DNA from: Thalassobaculum sp. OXR-137
GTDB taxonomy: Bacteria > Pseudomonadota > Alphaproteobacteria > Thalassobaculales > Thalassobaculaceae
Assembly: GCF_034377285.1 (NCBI RefSeq)
Contig: NZ_CP139715.1
Span: 4,758,001-4,822,000 of the forward strand
Direction of reading: 5' to 3'
Length of the DNA stretch: 64,000 nt
Within the stretch, counting starts at the first letter, position 1. Every line of letters starts with the position of its first letter. The notes below the pieces were generated by a model. It was given only the letters and a program-made list of their open reading frames with translations. It did not search any database and had not been told where the DNA came from. Positions 48,345-56,808 of this stretch are shown here, in pieces. The position numbers were made by a program, and so were the translations under genes.

Positions 48345-48682
48345 AGCTTCCCCCAATCTGGGTAGAGAAACGATAGCGTTACCGGACGAGGAACGCCCAA
48401 CGATACATCGGCGCTGCGCTGAAACCGCACGGTTCTTCAGATCCCGACCATCGAGATACATCAAGATTGCGGCGGCAATCATGGCAATTGGGACCATGCC
48501 GTCCCGCCGCAGGCGAACGCTTATATTCTGCGACGAGGGTTCGATCATTCCTGGGCGTCAGTGTCGAGCAGAAAGATCGCCCGGCAGCTCAAGTCCGGCG
48601 ACCGGGAGCGGACGGCTTCTCTCCAACCGACACAGGCCGCGCGCCCATCGATCGGTTCCGGCCCGGCGCTTCCGACAGACAC
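48345..48682. other. Region upstream of plsC-like gene
   Basis: 338 bp. The half next to the acyltransferase is open in its frame (to 48548) and includes a hydrophobic run MVPIAMIAAAILMYL, so the acyltransferase could be longer. The rest, up to the M15 peptidase stop, shows no supported gene or repeat. Confidence 0.45.
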
Positions 48683-49576
48683 TTACCGTCCCCAGCGCGC
48701 CTTGCTGCCGCGACCGTCGCTATGCAGGAAGGGGCCGTGGACGGCGTTGGCCGCATACGACCCGAGCCCGCCGGGCTCAACGTCCGGCCTGGCGGCGAAC
48801 AGACGCTCGGCGAAGTCGTAGAGGAAATCGGCATCGGCCTTCGTAACCGCGCCGTCGCCGTTCAGGTCGTCCATGACTCCGTCCCGCGGATCCACGTCCA
48901 CATAAATGTCCGAGGCATCGCCGTACATGTGGCGAGACAGACGGGCCGAGCCGATGGCGGCGTTGTAATAGGGTGTGCGGAATCCGCTCATCACGAAGAA
49001 GTTCTTCGCCTTGGTGACCCCTTCCTTGCGCAGGCCCGCCAGCAACACCTCAAGGCGATGGACATTCGCACCGCCCACGAGCAGGAACTTCGGAAAATGG
49101 CCGGGCTGCTGCTTGCAGATGAACTGACCGATCCTGAAAGACGGGGAGATCCGGATGTTCAGATCGTTCCGACCGAGGCGGATGAACCCCTTCGGCGTGT
49201 TCCGCGGATAGCGGCCAATCCGATAGCCTTCCAGATAGCCGCGGTCATCGATGCTGGCGGACGGCACCAGAACGAACAGGGCGACCTGCTGAACCGTCTC
49301 GCCCGTCTTGTCGACCACCCGAAGCGAATGGTGGCCGGGCGCTTCCGGAGCTACCCAGCGCCTCCCGACCGGCTCGCCGTCTACCGACGCCGTATAACCT
49401 TTAGGAACGTCGAGACGAACCGTGTGGCCCGGCATCACCAGCCGGTGCCAGATCCGATGAGGGGGCGCGTCGCCGTTCAATCGGACGGCGCGGCCTTCCG
49501 CTACGGCCGGAGTGCTGCCGGCCATGATCAGGCCGAACAGCACCGCCGCACATACTAAATTCCAAGCAAACCGCAT
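48683..49576 (-). CDS. Secreted M15-type peptidase (D-Ala-D-Ala carboxypeptidase-like)
   Basis: A 297-residue exported protein. A Sec signal covers residues 1-27 (TPAVAEG). The C-terminal half has the metallopeptidase pattern SGFRTPYYNAAIG, SRHMYGDASDIYVD (zinc His and Asp) and a late histidine in VHGPFLHSDG, as in peptidase family M15. Such enzymes trim peptidoglycan peptides. A calcium-loop-like DLNGDGAVTKADADF (EF-hand/dockerin type) sits between. The ATG at 49576 overlaps the stop of the L,D-transpeptidase by one base (TGATG). The operon is led by an EcfG-type promoter. Confidence 0.8.
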   Translation of the reverse strand: MRFAWNLVCAAVLFGLIMAGSTPAVAEGRAVRLNGDAPPHRIWHRLVMPGHTVRLDVPKGYTASVDGEPVGRRWVAPEAPGHHSLRVVDKTGETVQQVALFVLVPSASIDDRGYLEGYRIGRYPRNTPKGFIRLGRNDLNIRISPSFRIGQFICKQQPGHFPKFLLVGGANVHRLEVLLAGLRKEGVTKAKNFFVMSGFRTPYYNAAIGSARLSRHMYGDASDIYVDVDPRDGVMDDLNGDGAVTKADADFLYDFAERLFAARPDVEPGGLGSYAANAVHGPFLHSDGRGSKARWGR

Positions 49577-51456
49577 CAATCAGCCGGCTTCGGTCCCATG
49601 CTGTCGAGGGCGACGCTCGCCGTGGTCTGGATCTCCGGCGGGGCATAACGCTCGACGAAATGAATCTGATCGTCGCGCTTGTAAATGTCCCGCCAGAAAT
49701 TCGGAACCCCTTCATCGTCCACCGTGACGGTCACATACGTCAGATGGACCGGGATCGGCGCCCCGAAGCGGATGTGCCGGTTCTCGCCGGACGCGACCGC
49801 CCGCCGGATCTGCGCCTCGCTTGCCCGCGTATCGTGGGAGGCGAGCCAGTTCGCCATGGCCACCGGGCGCTCGAGGCGCACACAGCCCGAACTGAAGGCC
49901 CGGCTGGCCCGCTTGAACAGCGATGTGCTCGGCGTTCCGTGGAGATAGACCGAATGGCGGTTCGGGAAGATGATCTTCAACTCGCCCAGCGCGTTCGAGG
50001 AACCCGGGTTCTGGACCAGGCGATACCGGTTGACCGCGCCCGGATCGCGCCAGTTCACCGCAGAGGAACTGACCTGCAGGCCGGTGCTCCGCTCATAGAC
50101 GGTGAAACCCTTGCGGTCGGCATAGGTGGCATCTTCGATGAGCTTCGGCAGCTTGTCCCGGCGGGCGATGCTCACCGGCACGTACCATTTCGGATTGGCC
50201 ACCGTGTATTCGATCTGGTCGGAGAAGATCGGCGTCTCGCGGGACGGCATGCCGACGACGGTCTTCATCCGGATTTCCCGACGGCCCGCGTTCCAGCCCT
50301 CGGCCGTGAAGGACGGGATATTGGCCCAGACATAGCGCTCGCCGAGCGCCCCCTGGCTGCGCCACTGCTCCATCGCCCGCACGATCCGACCGACCTTGGA
50401 CTCGACGCTCTCGTTGAGCGCGGCGAGGGTCATCGGGCCGACCACCCCGTCCGGCTCGAGCCCGTGACGGGACTGGAAGTCCTTCAGGGTCGCCACCAGA
50501 GGCGCATCCAACTCGGTCGGATCGGCCATCAGGTCGGCCGCCCGTTCGGCGATCGCGCCATCCTCCGCCGCGCCGTCCTTCAGGGCCACCTCGACAAGAG
50601 GACGGCCGCTGTCGGTCGGAGTGGGCGCAGGGTCGTCCCGGTCCGCCTCGGTCTCCCAGGCAATCGCATAGCCTTCGGCCTGCAAGCGGGCCCGCAGCTG
50701 GGGGATGCGGGAATCATGGTCGCCCTCGCGGACCAGATCGCCGTCGGGAATGGCGTACCACCCGCCGCGGCTTTGGATATCGATGTATTGGTGCAGCGCC
50801 TTCTTGAGACCCTTGTACTGGGCGCTCTCCGGTTCGAACGGGGTCAGCGTGCCGATCGCGTCACCCTCGCCTGCGCGCCGAAGCGCGGTTGTCAGCAGAG
50901 AGCGCGCCGGCTGATTGGCGAGAGACGCAACCGCGGCACCCTCGTCCTCCAATCCGCCGCTCACCGCCGCGGCAATGCGCAGCCAGATCGCCGTCAGCTC
51001 AATGTCGGCCCGGGCGCGATCCGCATCGCTCGGAGCGTCGAAGCGCCGCTCGACCACTTGGGCAACCGCCTCACCGCCATCCGGGTCCACCGGAAGACCG
51101 TATGCCAGAAGGTTCTCGTTCAGCCGGATCAGCGACTCCGCCCCCGCCTTCGACCAGATCGGCTGGAAGAGGTCCTGGGCATAGGCCATGCGGCCCGCCT
51201 GAACGGCACTGTCGCCGATATCCGCGCTGAGGCCGGTTTCCAGGAAGCCCTGCATCACCAGGCGTTCGATATCGCCGGTCAGATCTCCGCCCGCGGGATC
51301 GCCCAGCATTTCCGCCAGGGGCAGGGCCGCCACGTCGGTCTCCGACGGCACGGCCAGGGAGACCGGCATGGCATGCTGCCCGGCTGCGGACGACACGGTC
51401 ATGAGCAGGGACGATCCGGCGACAAGTCCGGCCAAGAGGGATCTGGAATAGAGCAT
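49576..51456 (-). CDS. L,D-transpeptidase (YcbB/LdtD-like)
   Basis: A 626-residue periplasmic peptidoglycan cross-linking enzyme. The N-terminal signal is AGLVAGSSLLMTVSSAAG. A large helical domain, then a peptidoglycan-binding domain (FQSRHGLEPDGVVGPMTLAAL) and the YkuD catalytic domain with YLHGTP and the active-site cysteine in FSSGCVRLERP. YcbB-type enzymes form 3-3 cross-links under envelope stress. GGAG lies nine bases before the ATG at 51456; an in-frame ATG at 51477 is possible. It is translationally coupled to the M15 peptidase, so cross-linking and trimming are expressed together. Confidence 0.88.
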   Translation of the reverse strand: MLYSRSLLAGLVAGSSLLMTVSSAAGQHAMPVSLAVPSETDVAALPLAEMLGDPAGGDLTGDIERLVMQGFLETGLSADIGDSAVQAGRMAYAQDLFQPIWSKAGAESLIRLNENLLAYGLPVDPDGGEAVAQVVERRFDAPSDADRARADIELTAIWLRIAAAVSGGLEDEGAAVASLANQPARSLLTTALRRAGEGDAIGTLTPFEPESAQYKGLKKALHQYIDIQSRGGWYAIPDGDLVREGDHDSRIPQLRARLQAEGYAIAWETEADRDDPAPTPTDSGRPLVEVALKDGAAEDGAIAERAADLMADPTELDAPLVATLKDFQSRHGLEPDGVVGPMTLAALNESVESKVGRIVRAMEQWRSQGALGERYVWANIPSFTAEGWNAGRREIRMKTVVGMPSRETPIFSDQIEYTVANPKWYVPVSIARRDKLPKLIEDATYADRKGFTVYERSTGLQVSSSAVNWRDPGAVNRYRLVQNPGSSNALGELKIIFPNRHSVYLHGTPSTSLFKRASRAFSSGCVRLERPVAMANWLASHDTRASEAQIRRAVASGENRHIRFGAPIPVHLTYVTVTVDDEGVPNFWRDIYKRDDQIHFVERYAPPEIQTTASVALDSMGPKPAD

Positions 51457-51537
51457 TCTTCGATTCTCCGTTGGCATCTCTGACCGCCGCGGTCGGTCGA
51501 TCCGTTCCCGCAGCACGACAATGAAATCTGCCTGGGT

Positions 51538-51562
51538 AACGGCATCGCGACGCGATGGTTCC
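51538..51562 (-). promoter_or_regulatory. EcfG-type promoter for L,D-transpeptidase operon
   Basis: Exact GGAAC-N16-CGTT on the minus strand, 82 bp before the preferred transpeptidase start (61 bp before the alternative). Confidence 0.75.
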
Positions 51563-51703
51563 GGTATGAGGGAGTCTCTCTGCCGGCGGAGGTCCCCTGG
51601 CGGCGTCCGCCCCGCGGCGCGCACAGGTATAAAGAAAGTGCTCCCGCCGCGGCCGCCGCGGAGCACTTGGCGCCCCGCGTTCGACATCGGACAATTATTT
51701 ATG

Positions 51704-51728
51704 GGAACCGACCCCGACCAAGTCCGTT
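51704..51728 (+). promoter_or_regulatory. EcfG-type promoter for small lipoprotein 51782
   Basis: Exact GGAAC-N16-CGTT, 53 bp before the start codon. It lies in a 325-bp gap (51457-51781) whose other content is the divergent EcfG-type site at 51538 and the two leaders. Confidence 0.78.
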
Positions 51729-51781
51729 ATCCCACCGAACACACGAGGTCTTGCTGAAGACATCAAGAATGGAGGTTAGTC

Positions 51782-51937
51782 ATGAAGAAGATCGTTTGGG
51801 CCAGTCTGCTTGCTGGTTTTCTCTCCCTCGGCCTGTCCGCCTGCTACGACCAGGACGGCCCGATGGAACAGATGGGCGAGGCCGCCGATGAGGCGGTGAA
51901 CGACACCAAGCGCGCCGTTAAGGACGCTGCCGACTAA
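51782..51937 (+). CDS. Small lipoprotein, 51 residues
   Basis: MKKIVWASLLAGFLSLGLSAC gives a lipobox with Cys21, followed by about 30 acidic and helical residues containing EAADEAVNDTKRAVKDAAD, like entericidin-type or coiled-coil stress lipoproteins. GGAGG lies seven bases before the ATG. It has its own EcfG-type promoter and a perfect 12-bp terminator, so it is a single-gene stress transcript. Confidence 0.8.
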   Translation: MKKIVWASLLAGFLSLGLSACYDQDGPMEQMGEAADEAVNDTKRAVKDAAD

Positions 51938-51965
51938 GCCCACTCTCCTTCCCCGCGTCTTTTGC

Positions 51966-51999
51966 TCAGCCGCCGTGCCCCAACACGGCGGCTGACGCA
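51966..51999 (+). terminator. Terminator hairpin after lipoprotein
   Basis: Perfect 12-bp stem TCAGCCGCCGTG/CACGGCGGCTGA with a 6-base loop, followed by CGCATTTT. Confidence 0.75.
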
Positions 52000-52040
52000 T
52001 TTTCGGCGGCGAATAATTTTTCGGAAGCAAGGGATATGCG

Positions 52041-52065
52041 GGAACCGCCGTTCGGACGAAGCGTT
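52041..52065 (+). promoter_or_regulatory. EcfG-type promoter for glycine-zipper lipoprotein
   Basis: Exact GGAAC-N16-CGTT, 35 bp before the ATG at 52101. Confidence 0.78.
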
Positions 52066-52100
52066 CCCCTGCAAGAATGCAACAGCTAGGAGATAGAGCC

Positions 52101-52328
52101 ATGCGTAAGCTTGCTACCGCTGCCCTGGTTACCGCCGGCCTCACCCTGAGCGCCTGCTCGGGCATGAACAGCACCCAGCAGAGCACCCTGTCCGGCGGCG
52201 CCATCGGCGCCGGCGTCGGCGCGGCCGGTGCCGCGGTGACGGGCGGCTGTCTGGCATGCGGTGCAGCGATCGGCGGCGCCGTCGGCGCCGGCACCGGCTA
52301 TATCATCGACGAGTCGAAGAAGGACTGA
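52101..52328 (+). CDS. Glycine-zipper lipoprotein
   Basis: A 75-residue lipoprotein: signal to lipobox LSAC (Cys17), then a Gly/Ala-rich stretch with small-residue GxxxG spacing (GGAIGAGVGAAGAAVTGG and AIGGAVGAGTGY) that can insert in membranes. A Cys pair in GCLACG may be functional. AGGAG is nine bases before the ATG; the open frame from 52077 is not used. This is the second stress-promoter lipoprotein in a row. Such proteins (SlyB/YMGG-like) stabilise the outer membrane in other bacteria. Confidence 0.78.
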   Translation: MRKLATAALVTAGLTLSACSGMNSTQQSTLSGGAIGAGVGAAGAAVTGGCLACGAAIGGAVGAGTGYIIDESKKD

Positions 52329-52393
52329 GCCTGGCGCGGCAGCACGCGGGCCGCACAGGATACCGACGTCCCGAGGGGCGTGCGGCAGGAATA

Positions 52394-52429
52394 GGGGAAG
52401 GGACGCAGGTCTCTTCCCCTTATTTTTTG
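52394..52429 (+). terminator. Rho-independent terminator
   Basis: GGGGAAG and CTTCCCC pair, followed by TTATTTTTTGT. It ends the glycine-zipper gene transcript; the T-run overlaps the stop codon of the convergent Crp/Fnr gene. Confidence 0.7.
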
Positions 52430-53178
52430 TCTTCCGGAAAATGCAGATAATCGTCGGAGAATTCGCTGATCTCGCGCAGACGCTCGAGATCCAGCAGACG
52501 CACGGAGTTCCGCTCCATGGCGATCAGTCCGCCGCGCACCAGATCGCGCAGGACCCGGTTGGTGTGGATCATGCTGATGCCGAGAGAGTCCGCCAGATCC
52601 TCCTGCGTGAGCGGGAGCTGAAACTGCTCCCCTGGCCGCACAAGGTCGACAACCTGCAGCCGGCGGTGGATCTCGCAGAGCAGATGCGCCGCCCGCTGAC
52701 GGGCGCTGCGCCGGCCGAGCGACAGCAGACGCTCCGATACCACCCCCTCCTCCTGCGCCGCCGTCCAGGCCAGCGCCACGGCCAGCTGCGGCTGATTGTT
52801 CAGCAGATCAGAGAACGGTCGGATCGGGATCGAAAACGCGTCGATCGCCGTGTGGGCCTGGATATGGACCTCGGCCTTGTCGAACAGCGCCGCGTTGAAG
52901 CACAGGATGTCGCCCGGAATGGCAAAATTGATGATCTGCCGCGCGCCGTTGCTGGTCAGCTTGGACCGCGTCGCCCAGCCGTCGACGATCAGGTAGACGG
53001 ACCGAAAATCCTGACCCGGCTGGACGATATAATCGCCTTTGGCGAACCGCGCCTTGTCCGTGCACACCACCGAGAACGCCGACCGCATGACGTCGTTGAC
53101 AGCGATCATCCCGGACAATTTACGGAACAGGTATTCGGTCATGATATTCAACTGCTTGCCCGCTTTGTCGGTGACCAT
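52420..53178 (-). CDS. Crp/Fnr-family transcriptional regulator
   Basis: A 252-residue regulator. The N-terminal cyclic-nucleotide-type beta barrel runs from FAKGDYIVQPGQDFRSVYLI to about residue 130, a dimer helix follows, and the C-terminal winged helix has LTQEDLADSLGISMIHTNRV. No cysteine cluster for an Fe-S centre is seen, so it is not FNR itself; the effector is unknown. The start is ambiguous between ATG 53178 and 53142; 53178 gives the fuller N-terminus. It is divergent from an RHH-like gene. Confidence 0.82.
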   Translation of the reverse strand: MVTDKAGKQLNIMTEYLFRKLSGMIAVNDVMRSAFSVVCTDKARFAKGDYIVQPGQDFRSVYLIVDGWATRSKLTSNGARQIINFAIPGDILCFNAALFDKAEVHIQAHTAIDAFSIPIRPFSDLLNNQPQLAVALAWTAAQEEGVVSERLLSLGRRSARQRAAHLLCEIHRRLQVVDLVRPGEQFQLPLTQEDLADSLGISMIHTNRVLRDLVRGGLIAMERNSVRLLDLERLREISEFSDDYLHFPEDKK

Positions 53179-53339
53179 GGCGTTGTGCCCTATGGAATAA
53201 AGCCCTTTCGAAAAGCGCCTATACATTAACCCATGATGAAGATCTGGCACCTAAATACAGGTACTAAGTCTGTATGGACGATCAAATCTGGACTGACTTG
53301 AGACGAACTGGCCCCACGCCGGAAGGATCAGATAATACT

Positions 53340-53555
53340 ATGACGGAAGGGATACAAACTCGCGGCAAACGCACTGAACGTCTGCAGATCATGCTCAACG
53401 ACGACGAATTGGGCGAAATCGAAGATTGGCGATTCATACACCGGGTCAACTCCCGGTCAAGCGCCATTCGTATGCTCATCAGGCTCGGCCTGGATGCATC
53501 CAAGCAAGGCGTGAAACCTGCAGAGGAACTCCCTTTGGGTCGGCCCAAGGCCTGA
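53340..53555 (+). CDS. Ribbon-helix-helix-like small protein, paralogue 2
   Basis: A 71-residue protein with the same core as those at 38812 and 55355: RTERLQIMLNDDELGEIEDW, then SSAIRMLIRLGL. The first part is basic (RGKRTER) and could contact DNA. The ATG at 53340 fits the core position; an upstream in-frame codon at 53274 would add 22 residues. It lies between a Crp/Fnr gene (divergent) and an OmpA gene (convergent). Confidence 0.68.
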   Translation: MTEGIQTRGKRTERLQIMLNDDELGEIEDWRFIHRVNSRSSAIRMLIRLGLDASKQGVKPAEELPLGRPKA

Positions 53556-53627
53556 TTCGCCGCTGCGACGCATCGGGCGCCGCAGGAGCCGCCGTTCAGA
53601 ACTCGCTGTTCAGCGAATGACACGACA

Positions 53628-53655
53628 AAGCCCCCGCCGTCGCCGGCGGGGGCTT
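53628..53655. terminator. Terminator hairpin between convergent genes
   Basis: A perfect 12-bp stem AAGCCCCCGCCG/CGGCGGGGGCTT with a 4-base loop, between the RHH-like and OmpA-type genes. T-tracts are short on both sides. Confidence 0.7.
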
Positions 53656-53692
53656 CGCTTTATGGGCAGGCCGAAATGTCGGTCGCCAGCGC

Positions 53693-54628
53693 CTACTGCG
53701 TCAGCGCCGCAGATTGGTCGATCATCTTCGTCACCTGACCGCGGGCGATGATCTCGACCCGGCGGTTACGCGGTTCGCGGACACCGTCGGCGGTCGGCAC
53801 CGCCAAATCGGATTCGCCCTCGGCTTCGATCTCCAGGTCCCTGTAGTCGCCGACGGTCATGCCCTGGCGCTCCAGCGCGGCCCGCACCGAGGCGGCCCGA
53901 TCCTTCGACAGGTTGACGTTGTAGTCCTGCGGGCCCGTCGTATCGGCGTGGCCGGCGATGTACAGCGTAACCACCGGCTGGATCTTCTTCATCTCGCCGA
54001 CGAAGCTGTCGATCTTGGCCTGGGCCTGTCCGGTCAAGGTCGACTTGTCGAACTCGAAATACACCGTCTCCCGGGCGATCTCGTCCTGCACCACGGCCAC
54101 GGCCGGGGCCGGCTCCGGCGCCACCGCAAGCTTCAGATCGGCCAGCGCCGTCACATAGGCATCGCGGCAGGCCGCGATATGCGCCGGCTGATGGCCCTCT
54201 TCCTGCTGCTCGACCCAGCAATCGTACTTCGCTTGGGCGACGGCCGCCTCGTGCGGCGCACTGCTGCGCGCGCCGTTGTCGAGGATTCTGAGCAGTTCGG
54301 CCCGGGCCAATTCCAGTTCGCGCAGATGCTCCGTACTCTCGATGTCCCACTCCGCCGGCGTATAGGGCAGCGGCGTCTTGCCGTTGGCGGCCATGTTGCC
54401 CTTGGTGGCGTGGTTCTCGGCATCGATCCAGTCGTACATCTCGTCCGCCTCGAACAGGGCGATCTTCTTGTACTCCTGAGCCAGTTGCTCGTTGAACGAG
54501 GTACCGGTCGGCGTCCGGTCCCGGATCTCGGCGACGTCGTTGAAGATAAGGCCGGCCGTCGCGGGCGTGCTGATCAGCGCAGCCAGCACGAATGGCGTCG
54601 ACCTGCGAAGAAGGGTTTTCATAGTCAT
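53693..54628 (-). CDS. OmpA-family peptidoglycan-binding protein
   Basis: A 311-residue exported protein. The signal peptide ends near TPATAG. The middle (about 30-190) is helical and not recognised; the C-terminal OmpA domain has VYFEFDKSTLTGQAQAKID, the peptidoglycan-binding pattern NLSKDRAASVRAAL and NRRVEI. It has no beta-barrel, so it is periplasmic or anchored by another partner. GGAG lies six bases before the ATG at 54628. An exact EcfG-type promoter is 130 bp upstream, placing it in the stress regulon with the L,D-transpeptidase. Confidence 0.83.
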   Translation of the reverse strand: MTMKTLLRRSTPFVLAALISTPATAGLIFNDVAEIRDRTPTGTSFNEQLAQEYKKIALFEADEMYDWIDAENHATKGNMAANGKTPLPYTPAEWDIESTEHLRELELARAELLRILDNGARSSAPHEAAVAQAKYDCWVEQQEEGHQPAHIAACRDAYVTALADLKLAVAPEPAPAVAVVQDEIARETVYFEFDKSTLTGQAQAKIDSFVGEMKKIQPVVTLYIAGHADTTGPQDYNVNLSKDRAASVRAALERQGMTVGDYRDLEIEAEGESDLAVPTADGVREPRNRRVEIIARGQVTKMIDQSAALTQ

Positions 54629-54758
54629 GCGTGTCTCCTGTTTCTGAGATGGAAACAGGACCCGCCTCAACGGCTGCGCCCTATGCGCCCTCCGATGAAC
54701 GATATCGGGTCCCGCATGGCACGATCGGTATGGGTTCCAACCGCCCCCATGTCCCGAC

Positions 54759-54783
54759 AACGGCTCACCCAAACGGCAGTTCC
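54759..54783 (-). promoter_or_regulatory. EcfG-type promoter for OmpA-family gene
   Basis: Exact GGAAC-N16-CGTT on the minus strand within the 450-bp gap 54629-55078, which otherwise shows only the divergent EcfG-type site at 54984 and leaders. Confidence 0.7.
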
Positions 54784-54983
54784 AAAATCGGTCGATCCTT
54801 TCGACGAGCGGCGCCGTCTGTCCCTGGCCCCAAGCCGGGCGACACGGTGGGAAGACTCGGCCGAACGGGCTCGCCCGCGACCCGGCGCGGTGTGTCGCGT
54901 TTATATAATGCAGAAGCCCGCAACCGTGCCGTCCGGCGGGGCGGATGCCGGCACATCGGCACATTTTTTGTCGGTCCTTTTGC

Positions 54984-55008
54984 GGAACCGTTCATTTGAA
55001 CAGGCGTT
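54984..55008 (+). promoter_or_regulatory. EcfG-type promoter for DUF1328 gene
   Basis: Exact GGAAC-N16-CGTT, 70 bp before the ATG at 55079. Confidence 0.78.
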
Positions 55009-55078
55009 TACCGGTCACAACAACTCAATGCGTTGGATCCGTTCGGTCGCCAGCGCTGACTGAAAAATGGAGACGAAA

Positions 55079-55252
55079 ATGCTTGGTTGGAGTCTGATGT
55101 TTCTCGTGCTGGCGATCATTGCCGGCGTGTTCGGTTTCGGCGGCGTCGCGGCCGCTTCCGCGGATATCGCGCAGATCCTCTTCGTGGTCTTCCTCGTGCT
55201 GCTGGTGATCAGCGCCGTGGCCGGCGCCATCCGCGGCCGCCGACCCATGTGA
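55079..55252 (+). CDS. DUF1328-family small membrane protein
   Basis: A 57-residue protein of two hydrophobic segments, [20 protein letters not shown] and [15 protein letters not shown]. This layout, with a GFGG turn, is the DUF1328 (YtjA-like) family; members are often stress-induced. GGAG is six bases before the ATG at 55079, so a longer form from 55067 is unlikely. It has its own EcfG-type promoter and terminator. Confidence 0.85.
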   Translation: MLGWSLMFLVLAIIAGVFGFGGVAAASADIAQILFVVFLVLLVISAVAGAIRGRRPM

Positions 55253-55282
55253 CGCTCACCTGCGAGACACTGCTACAACGAC

Positions 55283-55318
55283 GATGCCCAGCTCGCAGAG
55301 CTGGGCATCGGTCTTTTT
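55283..55318 (+). terminator. Rho-independent terminator
   Basis: A perfect 12-bp stem GATGCCCAGCTC/GAGCTGGGCATC with a 3-base loop, then GGTCTTTTTG. Confidence 0.9.
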
Positions 55319-55354
55319 GGACATACGAATAGTCCGGAATATCGGGGACGATCG

Positions 55355-55597
55355 TTATTCCTCGATCGGAATAGCCCGATATTCCGTTGATTTCATGTCT
55401 CTGGGGTCCGGCATGTCGACAGCTTCGTCGATCGCATCCTCATAGAGCATGCCGCGCCTGATCAGTTCGCGGATCGCGGCAGCGCGCGTCGGGATACGAT
55501 TATCGAAGCGCCAATCGTCGATCCTGGTCAGCTCTTCGTCGTCCAGCATGAGCTGAAGCCGCTCAGTACGACGACCAGACTTTTGTTCTTCACCCAT
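55355..55597 (-). CDS. Ribbon-helix-helix-like small protein, paralogue 3
   Basis: An 80-residue protein with core RRTERLQLMLDDEELTRIDD, RFDNRIPTRAAAIRELIRRG and an acidic tail ending near KSTEYRAIPIEE. The last part matches the tail of paralogue 1 (38812). The ATG at 55597 has GGAG six bases upstream; in-frame codons at 55609 and 55750 do not. It is divergent from the ECF sigma gene and could control it. Confidence 0.7.
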   Translation of the reverse strand: MGEEQKSGRRTERLQLMLDDEELTRIDDWRFDNRIPTRAAAIRELIRRGMLYEDAIDEAVDMPDPRDMKSTEYRAIPIEE

Positions 55598-56049
55598 CGG
55601 GTTCTCCATGGTGCCAGGCCTCGCCACACCATCCAAGTCGTCGGATCCGCGGCCCAGATGCTTGGAACCGGGGATCGAAATCATCCGATTTTGAGCACTA
55701 ACACCATTTAGATCCGACAGATAGCGCCTACGAGGCGGCCGATAGGCCAATCATATACTCATAGTGCGCCTCTTACTCAACAGCCGTCATCTGTGTCAAA
55801 TGACACAATGGCTTTAAATGATCATTCACCCCAAACCGCCCAACCAACCCCTCCCGCTCATAGTGAGCCGAATAATCATAATGATTACGAGCCGCCTTTT
55901 CTGCCCGTCCCTCATGTTGCTGCAAATGCCTCCATTATATAAACCGCCCAAATGGGGCTTTATGCTTTAGAGTGGGCAGCGGATTTAATTGAACCGGAGC
56001 TCAATAAGTACTTTATTGCTATTCATCGAAACGAATTCAGGTGACCGAG
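55598..56049. other. Control region upstream of ECF sigma gene
   Basis: 452 bp without a supported gene, AT-richer than its surroundings. It holds a perfect inverted repeat TGTGTCA-AA-TGACACA (55792-55807), a likely operator. No EcfG-type site precedes the sigma gene here. Confidence 0.5.
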
Positions 56050-56616
56050 ATGAGTCCGAACGTGGCCAAAGAGATCGAACAGCTGCTCCCCACCCTGCGC
56101 CGCTTTGCGCGGTCGCTGACCCGGGACGCCGCCCGTGCCGACGATCTGGTCCAGGACACCGTCGAACGCGCGCTGAAGCGCATCGACAGCTTCGAGGAAG
56201 GATCCAACCTCAAGGCCTGGATGTTCACGATCATGCGCAATCACTTCATCTCCGAGTGCCGCCGCCCGCGTCCGGTGGCCGGTTCGGAGGAACTGGACTC
56301 CGGCAAGTACGAGCAGTCCATCCCCGGCGCCCAGCAGGACACCGTGGAGCTCAAGGAGTTCATGGCGGCTTTCTCCAATCTGGATAAGGGCGATCAGGAA
56401 CTGCTGATCCTCGCCGGCCTGGAGAACGTGCCGTACCCGGACATCGCCAACATGCTCGACGTCGCCGTCGGCACGGTGAAGTCCCGCGTTGCCCGCGCCC
56501 GCATGCGTCTTCGTGAGCTGCATGTCGGCGGCGCCCATCTGTCCTCTACGCCTGCATACGTCTCGTCCATGCGCTCTCGCAACGGCGTCGCCGCCCACCA
56601 CGCCGGTGTCGCCTGA
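56050..56616 (+). CDS. ECF sigma factor, EcfG-like
   Basis: A 188-residue group 4 sigma factor. Region 2 is LPTLRRFARSLTRDAARADD followed by LVQDTVERAL and NLKAWMFTIMRN; region 4 is VPYPDIANMLDVAVGTVKSR. The RADDLVQDT and AWMFTIMRN style is that of EcfG/ECF15, the general stress sigma of Alphaproteobacteria. AGG sits eight bases before the ATG at 56050. No nepR is adjacent, which is unusual; the nearest candidate anti-sigma is at 59101. A C-terminal extension of about 25 residues (from HVGGAHLSS) is not typical. Assignment as EcfG is supported by the promoters around it. Confidence 0.78.
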   Translation: MSPNVAKEIEQLLPTLRRFARSLTRDAARADDLVQDTVERALKRIDSFEEGSNLKAWMFTIMRNHFISECRRPRPVAGSEELDSGKYEQSIPGAQQDTVELKEFMAAFSNLDKGDQELLILAGLENVPYPDIANMLDVAVGTVKSRVARARMRLRELHVGGAHLSSTPAYVSSMRSRNGVAAHHAGVA

Positions 56617-56669
56617 GGCCTCACCCGCGCACGGAACGGCAACAACGTCTTTGATCAGGAGATAGAGAA

Positions 56670-56804
56670 ATGAAAACGGCTATGGAGCACACCACCGCCA
56701 TCCCAGCGAACAATCCGGCCCTGCAGCGGATGGCCCTTATGATCGGCTGCGCGTTCGCGACCACCCTGTGGGCGCAACTGCTTCTCGTCGTGGCGGGGGG
56801 CTGA
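56670..56804 (+). CDS. 44-residue membrane protein
   Basis: MKTAMEHTTAIPANNPALQR is followed by one hydrophobic segment (residues 21-42, ALMIGCAFATTLWAQLLLVV). AGGAG lies nine bases before the ATG. It starts 53 bp after the sigma gene and ends 4 bp before the next start, so it is likely in the same transcript. Possibly a small partner of the sigma locus, but no family is recognised. Confidence 0.65.
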   Translation: MKTAMEHTTAIPANNPALQRMALMIGCAFATTLWAQLLLVVAGG

Positions 56805-56808
56805 GGAC

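Noticed and set aside
55661-55690. An eighth exact EcfG-type promoter, starting GGAAC in the 55.6-kb gap
   Set aside because: The downstream element reads CGAT rather than CGTT after 17 bases, and no gene starts nearby on that strand.
56632-56655. EcfG-type promoter within the sigma transcript (GGAAC...CGTC)
   Set aside because: The spacer is only eight bases and the second element is not CGTT.
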